Origin: Viola odorata
Taxonomy: Eukaryota; Streptophyta; Magnoliopsida; Malpighiales; Violaceae
NCBI GenBank assembly: GCA_963691705.1
Contig: OY829540.1
Span: 43,932,158-43,996,157, forward strand
Length of the DNA stretch: 64,000 nucleotides
Reading direction: 5' to 3'
The notes beneath the pieces were generated by a model that did no database searches, had not been told where the DNA came from, and worked only from the letters and a program-made list of their open reading frames with translations. Of the stretch, positions 1 to 10,173 are shown in pieces. The position numbers were made by a program, and so were the translations under genes. Each line of letters opens with the position of its first letter. Within the stretch, counting starts at the first letter, position 1.

Positions 1-1033
1 CTCTCTAAACTAAATGTACATAGCACAGCACAAAACCAAACTTGCATATGAATCCGACTACATAGTACACATGCATGGGCAATCATCAATCGGAAAGAAC
101 AACGCATCAACAAAAAGAAAGAAAAAGGAAGGGCAAGCTTAGAAAAGAAGGAAAAAGAAGAAGAAAAGGAAAGGAAAAGAATAAAATAGAAAGAGAGAAA
201 ACAGGAAGAGAAGGAAGAGAAAGAAGGGAGACAACCAACTCAAACCTGGATAGATTCCTTGGCTAGGAAAAAGGCAAGGTGGTAAGACAGCGCTCGTCGA
301 GGGTAGGATGATGCTATTGAGGGCTAGACAAAGGGCTTCTTCTTCTTGGGCAGGAAGTTCTTCTCTTAATGCGGTGCTGGCAGCAGATTCTTTTGTTCGC
401 GTATTGCCCCCCCCCCCCCTTTTTTTTGATTTTTTTTGATTTTTTTCTTTTTTTTTAAAGAAGGGGCACGAACCTTTTCTAGCTTTGATTCGTCTAGGGC
501 AGAAGACCTTTGATGTGTCTTGCCCCATATCTGCTTCCATCACTGAAGTTTGACTTTTTAGCTTCCCCATACTTAGACTTTTTTGGGGAGGGTTCTTTCT
601 CTTAAGATACTGCTAGGGCAAGATGACATTTCTGATGATTTTCCCCAGCTCTCTGTTTTCTGTGCTTGAGTCATAACTTCCTCTGCTTCCCCACACTTAG
701 ACTTTTCTGCACATCCTTCTAGGTGTCTAGCTCTAACCGCTACCCTCAACAATTGCTGCTTACCTACTAAGGAAAAAGATCAAGAAAATGAGCTCAAGTG
801 GTCAGGGAAAAGAAAGAAAAGAGAGGGGTAGGTGAGTGTCTAGGGCAAGATGGTAGAAAATGAGAGAAAAAGGGAGAAAAGAAAGAAAAGAAAGAAATAA
901 GACATTGATGCGAAGACTTTCGTCGTTTTGTTGCTTTCTCATGTCTAATGGTCCCTATACCTAGGGATATCATACAAGTCCAGCTATTGCCTATCTAAGC
1001 ATTCAATTCGCACAAGAAGGAAAATATGGCATG
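1..1033 (-). other. D: 3' untranslated region
   Basis: Non-coding 3' UTR of D, collinear with 4186-5190 of A. It is purine-rich near 100-240, has a C-run followed by a T-run near 408-440, and contains two copies of a PPT-like motif (minus strand AAGTGTGGGGAAGC; 561-575 with a mismatch, and 685-700). Open frames here follow simple sequence and show no protein similarity. The last five bases are the left copy of B's target duplication. Confidence 0.75.
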
Positions 1034-2307
1034 TGTTGCTACCCGATTTTTGATTTTTTTCTCGTCACATTTTCGTATTTTTACGCTTATTGCATTTAAT
1101 AACTCATCCAGGTCAAATTTTTGTCGATTCTTTGTCATAGGCTAGTTTTTTAATATTCCGCATCATTTCATGTCCTTTTAGTTTTTTTGTATTTTTAACT
1201 GTCTTTACGCGAACTTTTCTCGGTCCCGAGTAAGTTTCCTCGGACCATGGATCGAACGCGTTATCTCTTTAGTTGATAATTACCTAATCTTTTTTTCATT
1301 CACGCTAGTCAACTTCGTCTCGTGCAATTTTCGTCGTAACGTCATTTATTTTTCGTTCAAACATATTCATGTTTCCGAACTAGAAAATAAACACGTTAAA
1401 CGAAAAAATTTCTTCATTCGTTGTAGACTATTAAACTCGTCTTATTTTTCTCTACGCGCTGGCACTTTTGGCTCAAAAATTCAGAACGTTTGTTCACAAA
1501 AATGGCTCGAGGCCATTTAAATAAAGCTAAAAGGCCAAGTTGATCATCATCGTTGATCTGGTTGACCAAGAAAAGTCAACCAGATCAACGACCTACTATT
1601 TACGTGCATGGTGCACGTAAACAGTGGCAACGTACAGCAGCGGAGCAAGCCACCGAGCTGCTTGCTCCCGTCGCTTCCTGTCCCGTCCACCATCATCACC
1701 AACGGTCAAAGCCCTACCAGCACGACGACGTAGCCCCGCCAGCACGATGTCTGGCTCCTCCACGCGCAGCACCGCGTCTCCCTCTACTCGCGAGCTCGCC
1801 AATAAATAGGCCACTGCCCCTCTCCATTTAACTCACGAATTCACCCAAGCTACACGCTTCTTCTCCCTCTTGACTGATCTCTCACTTGGAGCATTGGTTG
1901 CCACTAGTTTTTCAAGCATTTTCAGTAAGCATTCTTCAAGCTTTTTCTTCATGTTTGCTGCGCTTGCTTTCTTTAATTTTATTATTATCATTTTGATCAA
2001 ACCAATTGCTTATCTTTATACCATTAATTCCTATATGTGCCCTAGATTAATTACATGCTTTTAATTTGCTTAATCATTAGATAAATCATGTGAATTTTGA
2101 GTTTTTCATTAATTACTATTTTTGCTATTTTTTCAAAATTAAATTTGGTACGAGTAAAATCGAGATTCGAGGTTTATACGGTAGAGAAGCTGTCGAGGAG
2201 ATGAGTGTTTCAGTATAGAGGTTTTGGGAATCAGCCACTGGTGGCTGGACCTTGGTCGCCGGCAGTAGCGCCGGCGACTCAAGGTTGAAGGCGATGAACA
2301 GTGGCCC
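1034..2307 (+). repeat. B: 5' LTR, first part (U3), up to insertion of A
   Basis: Matches 28434-29690 of the 3' LTR base for base apart from scattered substitutions and small indels. It begins TGTTGC. The U3 holds two adjacent hairpins (1551-1590 and 1599-1621). The TATA box is changed to AATAAATA at 1801-1808, where the 3' LTR has TATAAATA. It is broken at GGCCC (2303-2307), the left target duplication of A. Short open frames at 1553-1831 are LTR sequence, not genes. Confidence 0.9.
1551..1621. other. B: paired hairpins in U3 of the 5' LTR
   Basis: A perfect 16-bp stem (1551-1566 with 1575-1590, 8-nt loop) is followed 8 bases later by a perfect 10-bp stem (1599-1608 with 1612-1621, 3-nt loop) that contains ACGTG cores. 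Both recur in the 3' LTR at 28952-29022, with one mismatch in the first stem. Confidence 0.85.
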
Positions 2308-3911
2308 TGATCGTCACTCAAATGTATTAAATATTTTCCTGATGCCTAAATGCACAAATAAATGTGTACAGGGCAAGACAGGGTCGAACCACAGATATTG
2401 ACGGAATAAAACGTTAATAAAGATGTATGACAAAGGACAAATGCAATAGAATACGGTCAAGAAACACCGGGGGAAGTTTTTGTCGATTAATGAATTAATC
2501 GACGCAAATATGGGAGCTAACAAAATAGATAAGTAAATAAATATAAATTGCAATCATAAAAGCAATAGGCATTCGGGGGCTCGAAAGTGAAACAACAATC
2601 AAGGGCAAGATAACAGAAGAGACTCGAGGGCACGAAAAGCAGTAAGAGAGATATAAATCAGAGGGAAAGAGATCTTAGTAAAATGTGTTCTCGGGTTGCG
2701 TTCTAGATCAGTTAATCATGGGCACGAAAATATTCCAAACTCAAGCATAGACCTGCTATAGGAGTCATGTTTCCACGTAGACTCCCTACTCACCTTCGTA
2801 GGTAGAAGCCACCCCTCGTTTCCACATATGGGGTGGCCTTGACGTTTCGCCGTCCTCCCAGGCATGAATGCAGGGAGGCACTACTCAAAACGCCCATGAA
2901 GTGGAGGCGAGACAAATCTAGGGCGCGACATCTCAGTTTGTCAAGCTCGTATCACATAACCTAAACAATCAAATACCCCTAGGCGAAAGACCTCTCGCGA
3001 TGTCTACACTAGGTGTCTACTTTATCTCAAGGATTCGCGTCAGTTATAACTAAGAGAATGACAATACTCATGCAGAAATATTGACAGTTGATCAAGCCCT
3101 CAACAGTTCTAAATAAGCAAGGATTAAAACGATAAATGATTGAATATGACAAGAGAATATATTAAGCACATTTTAGGCCTCCTAACTAACCCTTGCAACC
3201 CTCGCAACACCCTTCACTAAGAAGGTGGTATTTAGCTACTCATAATAAGATATGAATAGTAGATAATAAATATCATGCAAGAAAGAGTAAAGAAAAGGAT
3301 TAGAGGAAACCGGTAAATGATTTAATAAATCAAAGGAGATTGGCTTCTCCCCTTTACAAAACTGGCGGCTGCTCCAAGATTCAAGAGAATAATATCCATA
3401 GAAATTAGGGTAAAAGAAAGAGTGATGTTTTTAGTGTCTTAGGTCAGCCTCCTTACAAAAACCCTAAAGCTAAGCTTATATAGGCTAAAACTAGCTAGGG
3501 GACAAAAATACAGCTAAGGGAGAGATGGTGTCAGCGCTTGGGAGGACGCCAGCACATAGGGGGACCGCGTCCTTAGTAGAGGATATTCTGGAATCTTCTG
3601 GAAGCGTCTGACACCTTCTAGAAGCGCTTGAGATTCCTTCCTTTGGCTTTTGATCTCTGATCTAACGCAGGGAAGTCAAGGTCATGAGACCGCTCACTGG
3701 TCTGGTTAGTGTCGCGGGCTCGATGACCTCTGTGCTTCTAGACCTCGATCTTCAAAACTTCAGAAATCCTTCCAAATATGCCCATTTTCGCTCTTTTCTC
3801 CCTTTAGGCACTAATCTGCAAAAAGATGGGAAAAAGGGTAAATCAGAAGTATCTTGCCCTCGAAAAGGCCGGAAATAAGATAGAAAAACCTACAATAAAG
3901 GCATGCTATCA
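2308..3911 (-). repeat. A: 3' LTR
   Basis: 1604 bp, the same length as the 5' copy at 13774-15377 and collinear with it. On the minus strand it starts TGATAGCATG and ends GACGATCA. It contains a TATA box (minus, near 3478-3485) in the stretch TATATAAGC. Small minus-strand open frames here have no meaning as proteins. Confidence 0.95.
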
Positions 3912-3924
3912 AATCCCCACACTG
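3912..3924 (-). promoter_or_regulatory. A: polypurine tract
   Basis: Minus strand CAGTGTGGGGATT lies directly before the 3' LTR start TGATAG. This is the expected site of plus-strand DNA priming. The same block precedes the 3' LTR of element I. Confidence 0.85.
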
Positions 3925-5445
3925 CCCATTGCTCACCCTCGAGCATTCACAAAACTGAAAACTACCTCCAGAAACAGACAACACAACAACCACACACAAA
4001 CACAAACTGGCACCAAGCTAGACTTCGCACAAGACCCATTCTCACCTATGAGGCATCTGCATCAAACCAGAGGGGTAACGACCCCAAAGATCAAACTTTC
4101 CCTTAGCAAGCCCTTAATCAGCAGTCCTCACCAGATACGTGTTTACACTCACTCTCGTAAGCAAGGCTAAGTATTTACGCTCAAAACTAAATGCACATAA
4201 CACAACGCAAAGTCAAACTTGCATATCAATCCGAGTACTGTAGAACACACGCATGGGCAATCAACAATTAGAAAAATAATGCATCAGCAAAAAGAAAGAA
4301 AAGGGATGGAATGAGCTAGAAATGTAGAAGAGAGGAGCAGGAGATGAACAAAAGAGAAATGAGGGGAGAAAAAAAGGAAAGAGAAGAAAGGACCAAGTAG
4401 AACCTGGTTGGATTCCTTCGCTTAGAAAAAGGCGAAGTGGCAAGGTAACTTTCATTGAGGGCACGATGATGATTCGGGGGCTAGACAGAGGTCTTCTTTT
4501 CGAGGGCAGGAAAATCTTCTTGCTTAGGCTTCGGATGCGAAAACTCTTTTTGTTCGCTTAATGCCCCCCTCCTTTTATTTTCAAATTTAAATGTTTTTTT
4601 TAGAGGAAACTGGGAGGGGGCACGAACTAATTACAAAACCTTGATTCTTCCGGGGCACGAAACTTAGGATTTTTTTCGTTCGGCGCTTGCCATTGATCTG
4701 CTTCCAGCATCGATGGTGACTTCTTTGGCTTCCCCACACTTGAAACTTTCTGGGGGCTCGATTTCTTTGGATGATCTAGGGCTCGAAACTTTTTTGAGCT
4801 TTTTCTTGCCCTAGATCTTTGCTTTCTATTTTCTACTTTGAAGTCTTTTGCTTTCGTCTGCTTCCCCACACTTGAACTTGACTGCGCGTCCTTCGGATGT
4901 CTAGCCCTTGACGTTACCCTCAACAATCGCTACCTCACCTGCCAAGGACAAAGATTAAGAAAGAAAAATGAATGGTTAGGAAAGAGTATGAAAAGAAGGG
5001 TAATATTGGGGTCATGAAAAGAGGAGAAGAAGAGGGGGAAGAAAAGAAAGAAAAATACATTGATGCGAAGTTTTCCTGTCAAATAGATGCTTTCCCATGT
5101 CTAACAGTGCCTATACCCAGGGATATCATGCAAGATCAACCAGTGCCTAGCTAAAGCATCCTAATCACACAAGAAAGAAATAGGCATGGAAGCTCAAGTG
5201 CTCATAGGGTACTTTTGTGACTATTGATGTCGAGGCCTAGATATGGATATAAGGTTCAGCACGTAAAAATGGGAATAGCTAGGTCTAGACAAGGTGTTGG
5301 TGGTTCATACTTGTGCAAAATGTGATCAAAAGTGTGTCTATTCACAAAGGTTTTTGAAAACTGGACAGTGGCAGATTTTTGGAAAAATTTAGCAAAGTCC
5401 TAAAAATCCAAATTTTTTTTTTGAAAAATCCAAAAAAGCATACAA
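3925..5445 (-). other. A: 3' untranslated region
   Basis: About 1.5 kb between the post-pol ORF and the PPT with no convincing coding sequence. It is purine-rich at 4270-4400 and 4960-5060. Three PPT-like motifs (minus AAGTGTGGGGA) lie at 4728-4743, 4860-4874 and 5494-5509. A short word of the form GAGGGCACGA or GGGGCTCGA recurs many times between 4450 and 4860. The same region in D (1-1033 and 31464-31580) and I (61175-62463) is clearly related. Confidence 0.75.
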
Positions 5446-7619
5446 TCAAGCAACAAACGGAAAATTTAAACATGCAAAACACACAGCTAAATCCCTCCCC
5501 ACACTTAGGCTGCGCATTGTCCTCAATGCGGGAAGGGAACACACAAGAAGTTCAACAAAATTTAAAAGAAGTACATGACAAAATAAAATAAAAAGCAGGT
5601 AAAAATATTTTTGGCCCTCCTCGAGGGCAGGAAAGATAAATTGTACGAGGGGGGGGGGGTCAAAAGGGTGGTAGCTTGCTCCTGGCCACTTCAGTTGGTA
5701 GGCCACGAAGCTCTGCGAGGACTGCTTGGAGCAGACGCTCGATTTTGAGGAGCGTCTGAGGTGACAAATCGGATGACTTGCTTGCTTGATTGCTTTTGGG
5801 GCGCGATCGGAGCTTCCTTCGGGGGCACGAGGGGCAACAGGGGCTTGAGGCCTTGAAATGCTGGGGTAGGAGAAATCTCCTCCATGCTTCCTGCCGAAGA
5901 CCTTCTCTCTCGATGGCGTGGTACCTATGGAAAAACTCAAAATACCATGTGAGATACACAAATGCCCCATAACATCAAGTGTACGGGGGTCTAAATCCTT
6001 GAAAGCAATGGGCTCACTAAGGCCAGCGGAGGTCAAATCAATATTGCGCAAATTCACAACAAGCAGAGCAATCAGAGATCCTAAAATGTGGCCTCGAGAG
6101 CCATTCTGAACATGAATGATAACACATGCAACCCAAAATCCTAAATTCACCCTACGCTTATTTTTCATGCACCAAAGGAGAAATAACTCTTGCAGGGTTA
6201 ACTGCCCTAAAGAACCAAATCTAGCAGCAAAAGTAAGAGCAAGAAAGCGATGCAAAATTCTAAGGGCAGGGTCCATAATTTCATGCGCTTTAGAGGATTT
6301 GGGGTTGAAAACAGCATTAGGATTCTCAGATAACTCACGAAAGGCTACATCAACATCAAAAATAGGGGGAACACAGTCAAAGAATTCTTATAAGCACTGG
6401 ATTTTAAACCATCAAGCATGACAAAATTAAGTGCGCAATTGAACTCATTGAGAGACAATTTAAGCCATTTATTCGCTAAGCGAAAATTAATCAATTCAGG
6501 GGTCGAAGGGTTCGGTCCATGTTTGCCCTTAGGCTTGAAATGGTCCGAACCAACCCAAAAAGTGGTAAACAGCTCCAGCGAGGGCTCGACATAGGTTGGG
6601 TGCTCCAAAAATAAAAAAGAATCCCAACCGATGTTACCAACGAGCTCTCGGACTCGAGCGTCCTGTCCCATTTTTCTCAGAAATTCCAGATCTAGGCGTG
6701 CACACGGGCTAACGCCTCTAGAGTTCATAACATTCAACTTATCTAAGGAAGGTTTATCATCAAAAGACAACCATTCATGGGGATTAGAGAGGTCAGAAAC
6801 AACCTGGATTGAAGATGCTGTCGGGGTAGAGGCAGGCATTTGCGTCGAGCCCTCGACATCAGAATCGTCGTCTTGGTCATGATGCACTTTCTTTGTCGGG
6901 TCCTGCTTGACTGCGGTCTTTGAGGGAGATGTCACCTTCCTCTTCCTATCTGTCGGTGTTTCAGGTTCTGGTGACGGATCTGCTCTAGTCGTCTTCTTCA
7001 TCTTGCCTTTTGCAGCCGTCTTCTTTCCTGCGGTCTCCTTTTCTTTGGCCTTTTTCGCTGCCTCTGCTTTGAGAGCTGCTTCTTTCTCAACTTTCTCAGC
7101 TTTCTTAGTTGCCTCCTTTGCAGCTTTCTCCTTCTCAGCATCTTCATCTTCTTCCTTGTCCTCGGTTTTATTCTCGCCGGATCCTTCTTCATCGTCGGCG
7201 CCAGCTGCGGTCTGTTTGACCTCTTCTTCCTCAGCCCCGGCCGCCGACTCCTCTACATGCTCAGATTCAGACACCAAGATGTCCTACAGGACCTCTTCGA
7301 CCGTGAGCTCCTTTTTGGACGCAGGGGAGGCTTTCTCAACCTTTGGTTTCCTGGGCGTAGAGGTAGAAGTGGGTGGTTTTCTGGAAACCCGGCTGAATCT
7401 CGTCATTGTGGAGGTCGCTGGAACCATACCGGTGATTTCTAGCTCACCGTCCGACTAGTGAGTGGCAGTGAAGGTGGGGTTTAGCTCGGTGGTAGGAGGA
7501 ATGGTCGTAGAAGGTGGTTGCTCCTAGTCGAGGCCGAGGCTAAGAGATTTGTGAAAGGAGGAGGAACATTCAGGGTCTGAGGTAGCAACCTTATGGGCCA
7601 CTTACTTTACTCGAGGCAT
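5446..7619 (-). pseudogene. A: post-pol ORF (the so-called env-like ORF of Athila), broken
   Basis: Minus-strand ORF downstream of integrase. The likely start is the ATG at 7619 (MPRVK). The frame then meets a TAA at 7602-7604 and three TAG codons before 7278. It opens into an acidic then Lys/Ala/Glu-rich low-complexity segment (7277 to about 6990), followed by a globular domain (about 6700-5850) that resembles the Pfam ATHILA ORF-1 family. Visible landmarks are an EFLRKMG...ELVGNIGW block and LTFAARFGSLGQL. A frameshift near 6345-6276 splits the domain. Element I has the same region unbroken by shifts. No signal peptide, fusion peptide or membrane anchor is visible, so an envelope role is not supported by this sequence. 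The ORF's function in Athila elements is unknown. Confidence 0.8.
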
Positions 7620-8200
7620 GGTGGTAGGAGGGAAGATGGTGATTTGAGAGAGAGAGAGAGCTGATTTGGTGTTGGTGATGGGTCACTGGAGTGAAGTATT
7701 TTGGTTGTTGGTGAGAGAGACGTGGGTGATAGCTGGAAGAGGGAAGGAGAAAAGACGAGGGGGAGCGTGCTGCCAAGGCTGCTGCATCTGACAGGGAATT
7801 AATGAGGGCCACTTTTTTGTCCTCTTTTGATGACGCGACACCTTGGGACTAGGAGAGAGAACATAGGCCCGCAGATCCCAGTCGCCTGCCTTTTCAAAAT
7901 TTAAAAAGAGAGAGTACTTAGGGAAGATAAAGACAAAAGGGAAGAATAAGTAGAAAGAAAACATTTGCAGGTGAATAAAATCGCTTGGGAAAAGGAAAAA
8001 GAGAGAAACTAGGGGATAAAAATAAGAAAAAGAAATCTTAACTAATAAAGGAAAATTAAAATAGCCAAAAATAAAAAGGGAAAAGTTCTGAATTTAAATA
8101 ACAAAATAAAAGAGATAGAGTTAGAAAGGAATGGGACGGCATTCGGAATGCCTCCAGTATGGCCTGGTTACTCGTCGAGGCCTCGACGTGTTTCAGAGAT
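7620..8200 (-). other. A: spacer between integrase and the post-pol ORF
   Basis: About 580 bp, AT- and purine-rich, with no recognisable domain. Two overlapping minus-strand open frames (7591-7812 and 7683-7964) look like chance. It would form the 5' leader of any subgenomic RNA for the post-pol ORF. Confidence 0.6.
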
Positions 8201-9518
8201 CTAGATCTCGACAGGTGGAAGGTCCACTATTGTGTCCTCAACAGTCAAGGGCTTGAATCCCTCATAAAAGGGTTTCAGCCTGTGGCCATTGACTTTGAAG
8301 ATTGTTCCTGTTGTCGGATTCTGGATCTTAATTGCCCCATGGTCAAAAACTATCGTGACCACGAAAGGTCCTGACCATTTTGACTTGAGCTTTCCTGCAA
8401 AGAGTCGCAAACGTGAGTTATACAACAAAACTTTGTCCCAGGAAAAATGTTTTGGGATGAAGGTTCCTGTCATGGTAGGTCTTAGTCTTGCCCTTATAGA
8501 GTAGGGCATTCTCATAAGCGTCGTCTCTCAATTCTTCCAGCTCTTGGATCTGTAAGTGTCTGCTCTTGCCAGCCTTTTTGAGATCCGTGTTTACTTTCCT
8601 GATGGCCCAGAAAGCCTTGTGCTCTATCTCAACTGGGAGATGGCACGGCTTGCCATAGACGAGTCTGTAGGGTGTCATACCAATTGGGGTCTTGAAAGCT
8701 GTCCGATATGCCCAGAGGGCGTCATCCAACTTCAGACTCCAATCCTTTCGGGATTGGTTTACCATTTTCTCGAGAATGGACTTAATTTCACGGTTTGACA
8801 ATTCGGCTTGCCCATTTTTCTGAGGGTGATAGGTAGTAGATGTTCGATGGTGAACTCCACACTTGGTCAGAAGCGAGGCCACGACATGGTTGCAGAAATG
8901 GGTACCTCGATCACTTATGAGGGCTCGAGGTACACCAAACCTATTGAAGATATTGGTGCGTAGAAAGTTTACTACCACATTGGAGTCATCTGTTGGAGTT
9001 GCCTTGGCCTCAACCCATTCGGAAACATAATCGACGACCAGAAGGATGTAGATGTTGCCGAAGGAATTGGGAAATGGGCCCATGAAATCTATACCCCAGA
9101 TATCGAAAATTTCACAAACAATGATACCGGTCAGAGGCATCTGATTCCTGGCCCTAATGTTACCCGTGGCTTGGCATCGAGGGCACGACGCACAATACAT
9201 GTAGCTATCCTTAAAAATAGAGGGCCAGTATAGACCTGCTTCTAACACCTTGAGGGAAGTTTTCTTAGCCGCGAAATATCCTCCTTCAGAATGGCAGAAT
9301 TTAAGGATCGAGGGCACCTCATCCATGGTTACACAACGGCGTATGATCTGGTCCGAGCAGTGCTTCCATAAGTACAGGCTATCCCAAATGTAATATTTGG
9401 CTTGCCTTCTGATTCCTGTGCATTCTGATGGGGAAGCATCCGCGGGGTAGGTGACAGTGGCACAAAAATTCGCTATGTCGGAAAACCATGGAAACTGAAC
9501 AGCGTGGGCTAGACACAA
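8201..9518 (-). pseudogene. A: integrase
   Basis: Retroviral-type integrase, the DDE enzyme that inserts the cDNA. The N-terminal zinc-binding region is present (CASCPRCQ at its end), but the usual second His reads Tyr (HSEGGYF; D has EGGHF at the same place). The core shows the three acidic residues in [17 protein letters not shown] and [10 protein letters not shown]. The C-terminal GPF-type domain (KSKWSGPF) and the family motif GHRLKPFY follow. A one-base shift near 8420-8515 separates the core from the C-terminal part. Pol ends at 8201. Upstream, a TAG near 9546 separates it from RNase H. Confidence 0.92.
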
Positions 9519-9545
9519 TTTTTCATCTGGAAAAGTATAGCGGAT

Positions 9546-10172
9546 CTACACAAGCGAGTTGTCTTCTTGGGCTGGAAGTCTGCTTAGATGGTCAGCTACC
9601 ATATTTTCTTTTCCAGCCTTGTCTTTGATCATGATATTGAATTCCTGTAGCAACAAGATCCAACTAATGAGTCGAGGCTTGGCATCAACCTTTGTCAACA
9701 AACATCTGAGGGCGGAATGATCTGAGTATACGAGCACATTGTTACCTAGGAGGTACTGCCTGAACTTGTCGAGGGCGTAAACCACGGCCAAGAGTTCTTT
9801 TTATGTTGTTGTGTAGTTCTGCTGGGCTGGGTCTAATAACTTAGAAGCATAGTAGATCACATATGTTTCCTTGTCCTTCTTTCGACCCAGAACGACGCCT
9901 AGGGCTTGATTGCTGGAATCGCACATGACCTCGAAAGGTAGGGACCAATCGGGGGCTCGAATGATCGGAGCTGAGATAAGCTTATTTTTTAGGAGTTTAA
10001 AGGCTGCTTTACAATGCTCATCGAAATCAAAGGTGACTTCCTTCTGGAGCAGGTGGCACATAGGTTGAGCGATTTTTGAGAAATCCTTAATAAACCGTCT
10101 GTAGAAACCAGCTTGCCCTAGAAAATATCGCACATCGCGAACACATGCAGGATAGGGTAGGGTCTCGATCAC
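9546..10172 (-). pseudogene. A: RT connection and RNase H
   Basis: Continues pol after a small deletion relative to D near 10174-10190. It begins with the Athila RT-RNase H tether (VRDVRYFLGQAGFYRRFI). RNase H follows, with the first catalytic Asp in VMCDSSNQALG, the YASKLL block, and YSDHSALRCLL and VADHLSRLP. A TAA at 9801-9803 replaces what is normally the Glu of the T-E-K-E-L-L motif, cutting the frame in the middle of RNase H. RNase H would remove the RNA template during reverse transcription. Confidence 0.9.
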
Positions 10173-10173
10173 C

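Noticed and set aside
75..266. Lys/Arg/Glu-rich small protein
   Set aside because: It is a translation of a purine-rich 3' UTR stretch in D. Similar stretches in A and I do not keep the frame.
1553..1831. Small genes in the LTR of B (also 28997-29210)
   Set aside because: Overlapping frames on both strands in a GC-rich U3; the two LTR copies do not keep the same frames.
6907..7458. Plus-strand Ser/Ala-rich protein at 6907-7458
   Set aside because: Mirror reading of the Lys/Ala/Glu-rich segment of A's post-pol ORF.
5446..7619. A genuine envelope glycoprotein in the Athila elements
   Set aside because: No signal peptide, fusion peptide or membrane anchor is visible in A or in the better copy of I. 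Only the position after pol is env-like.
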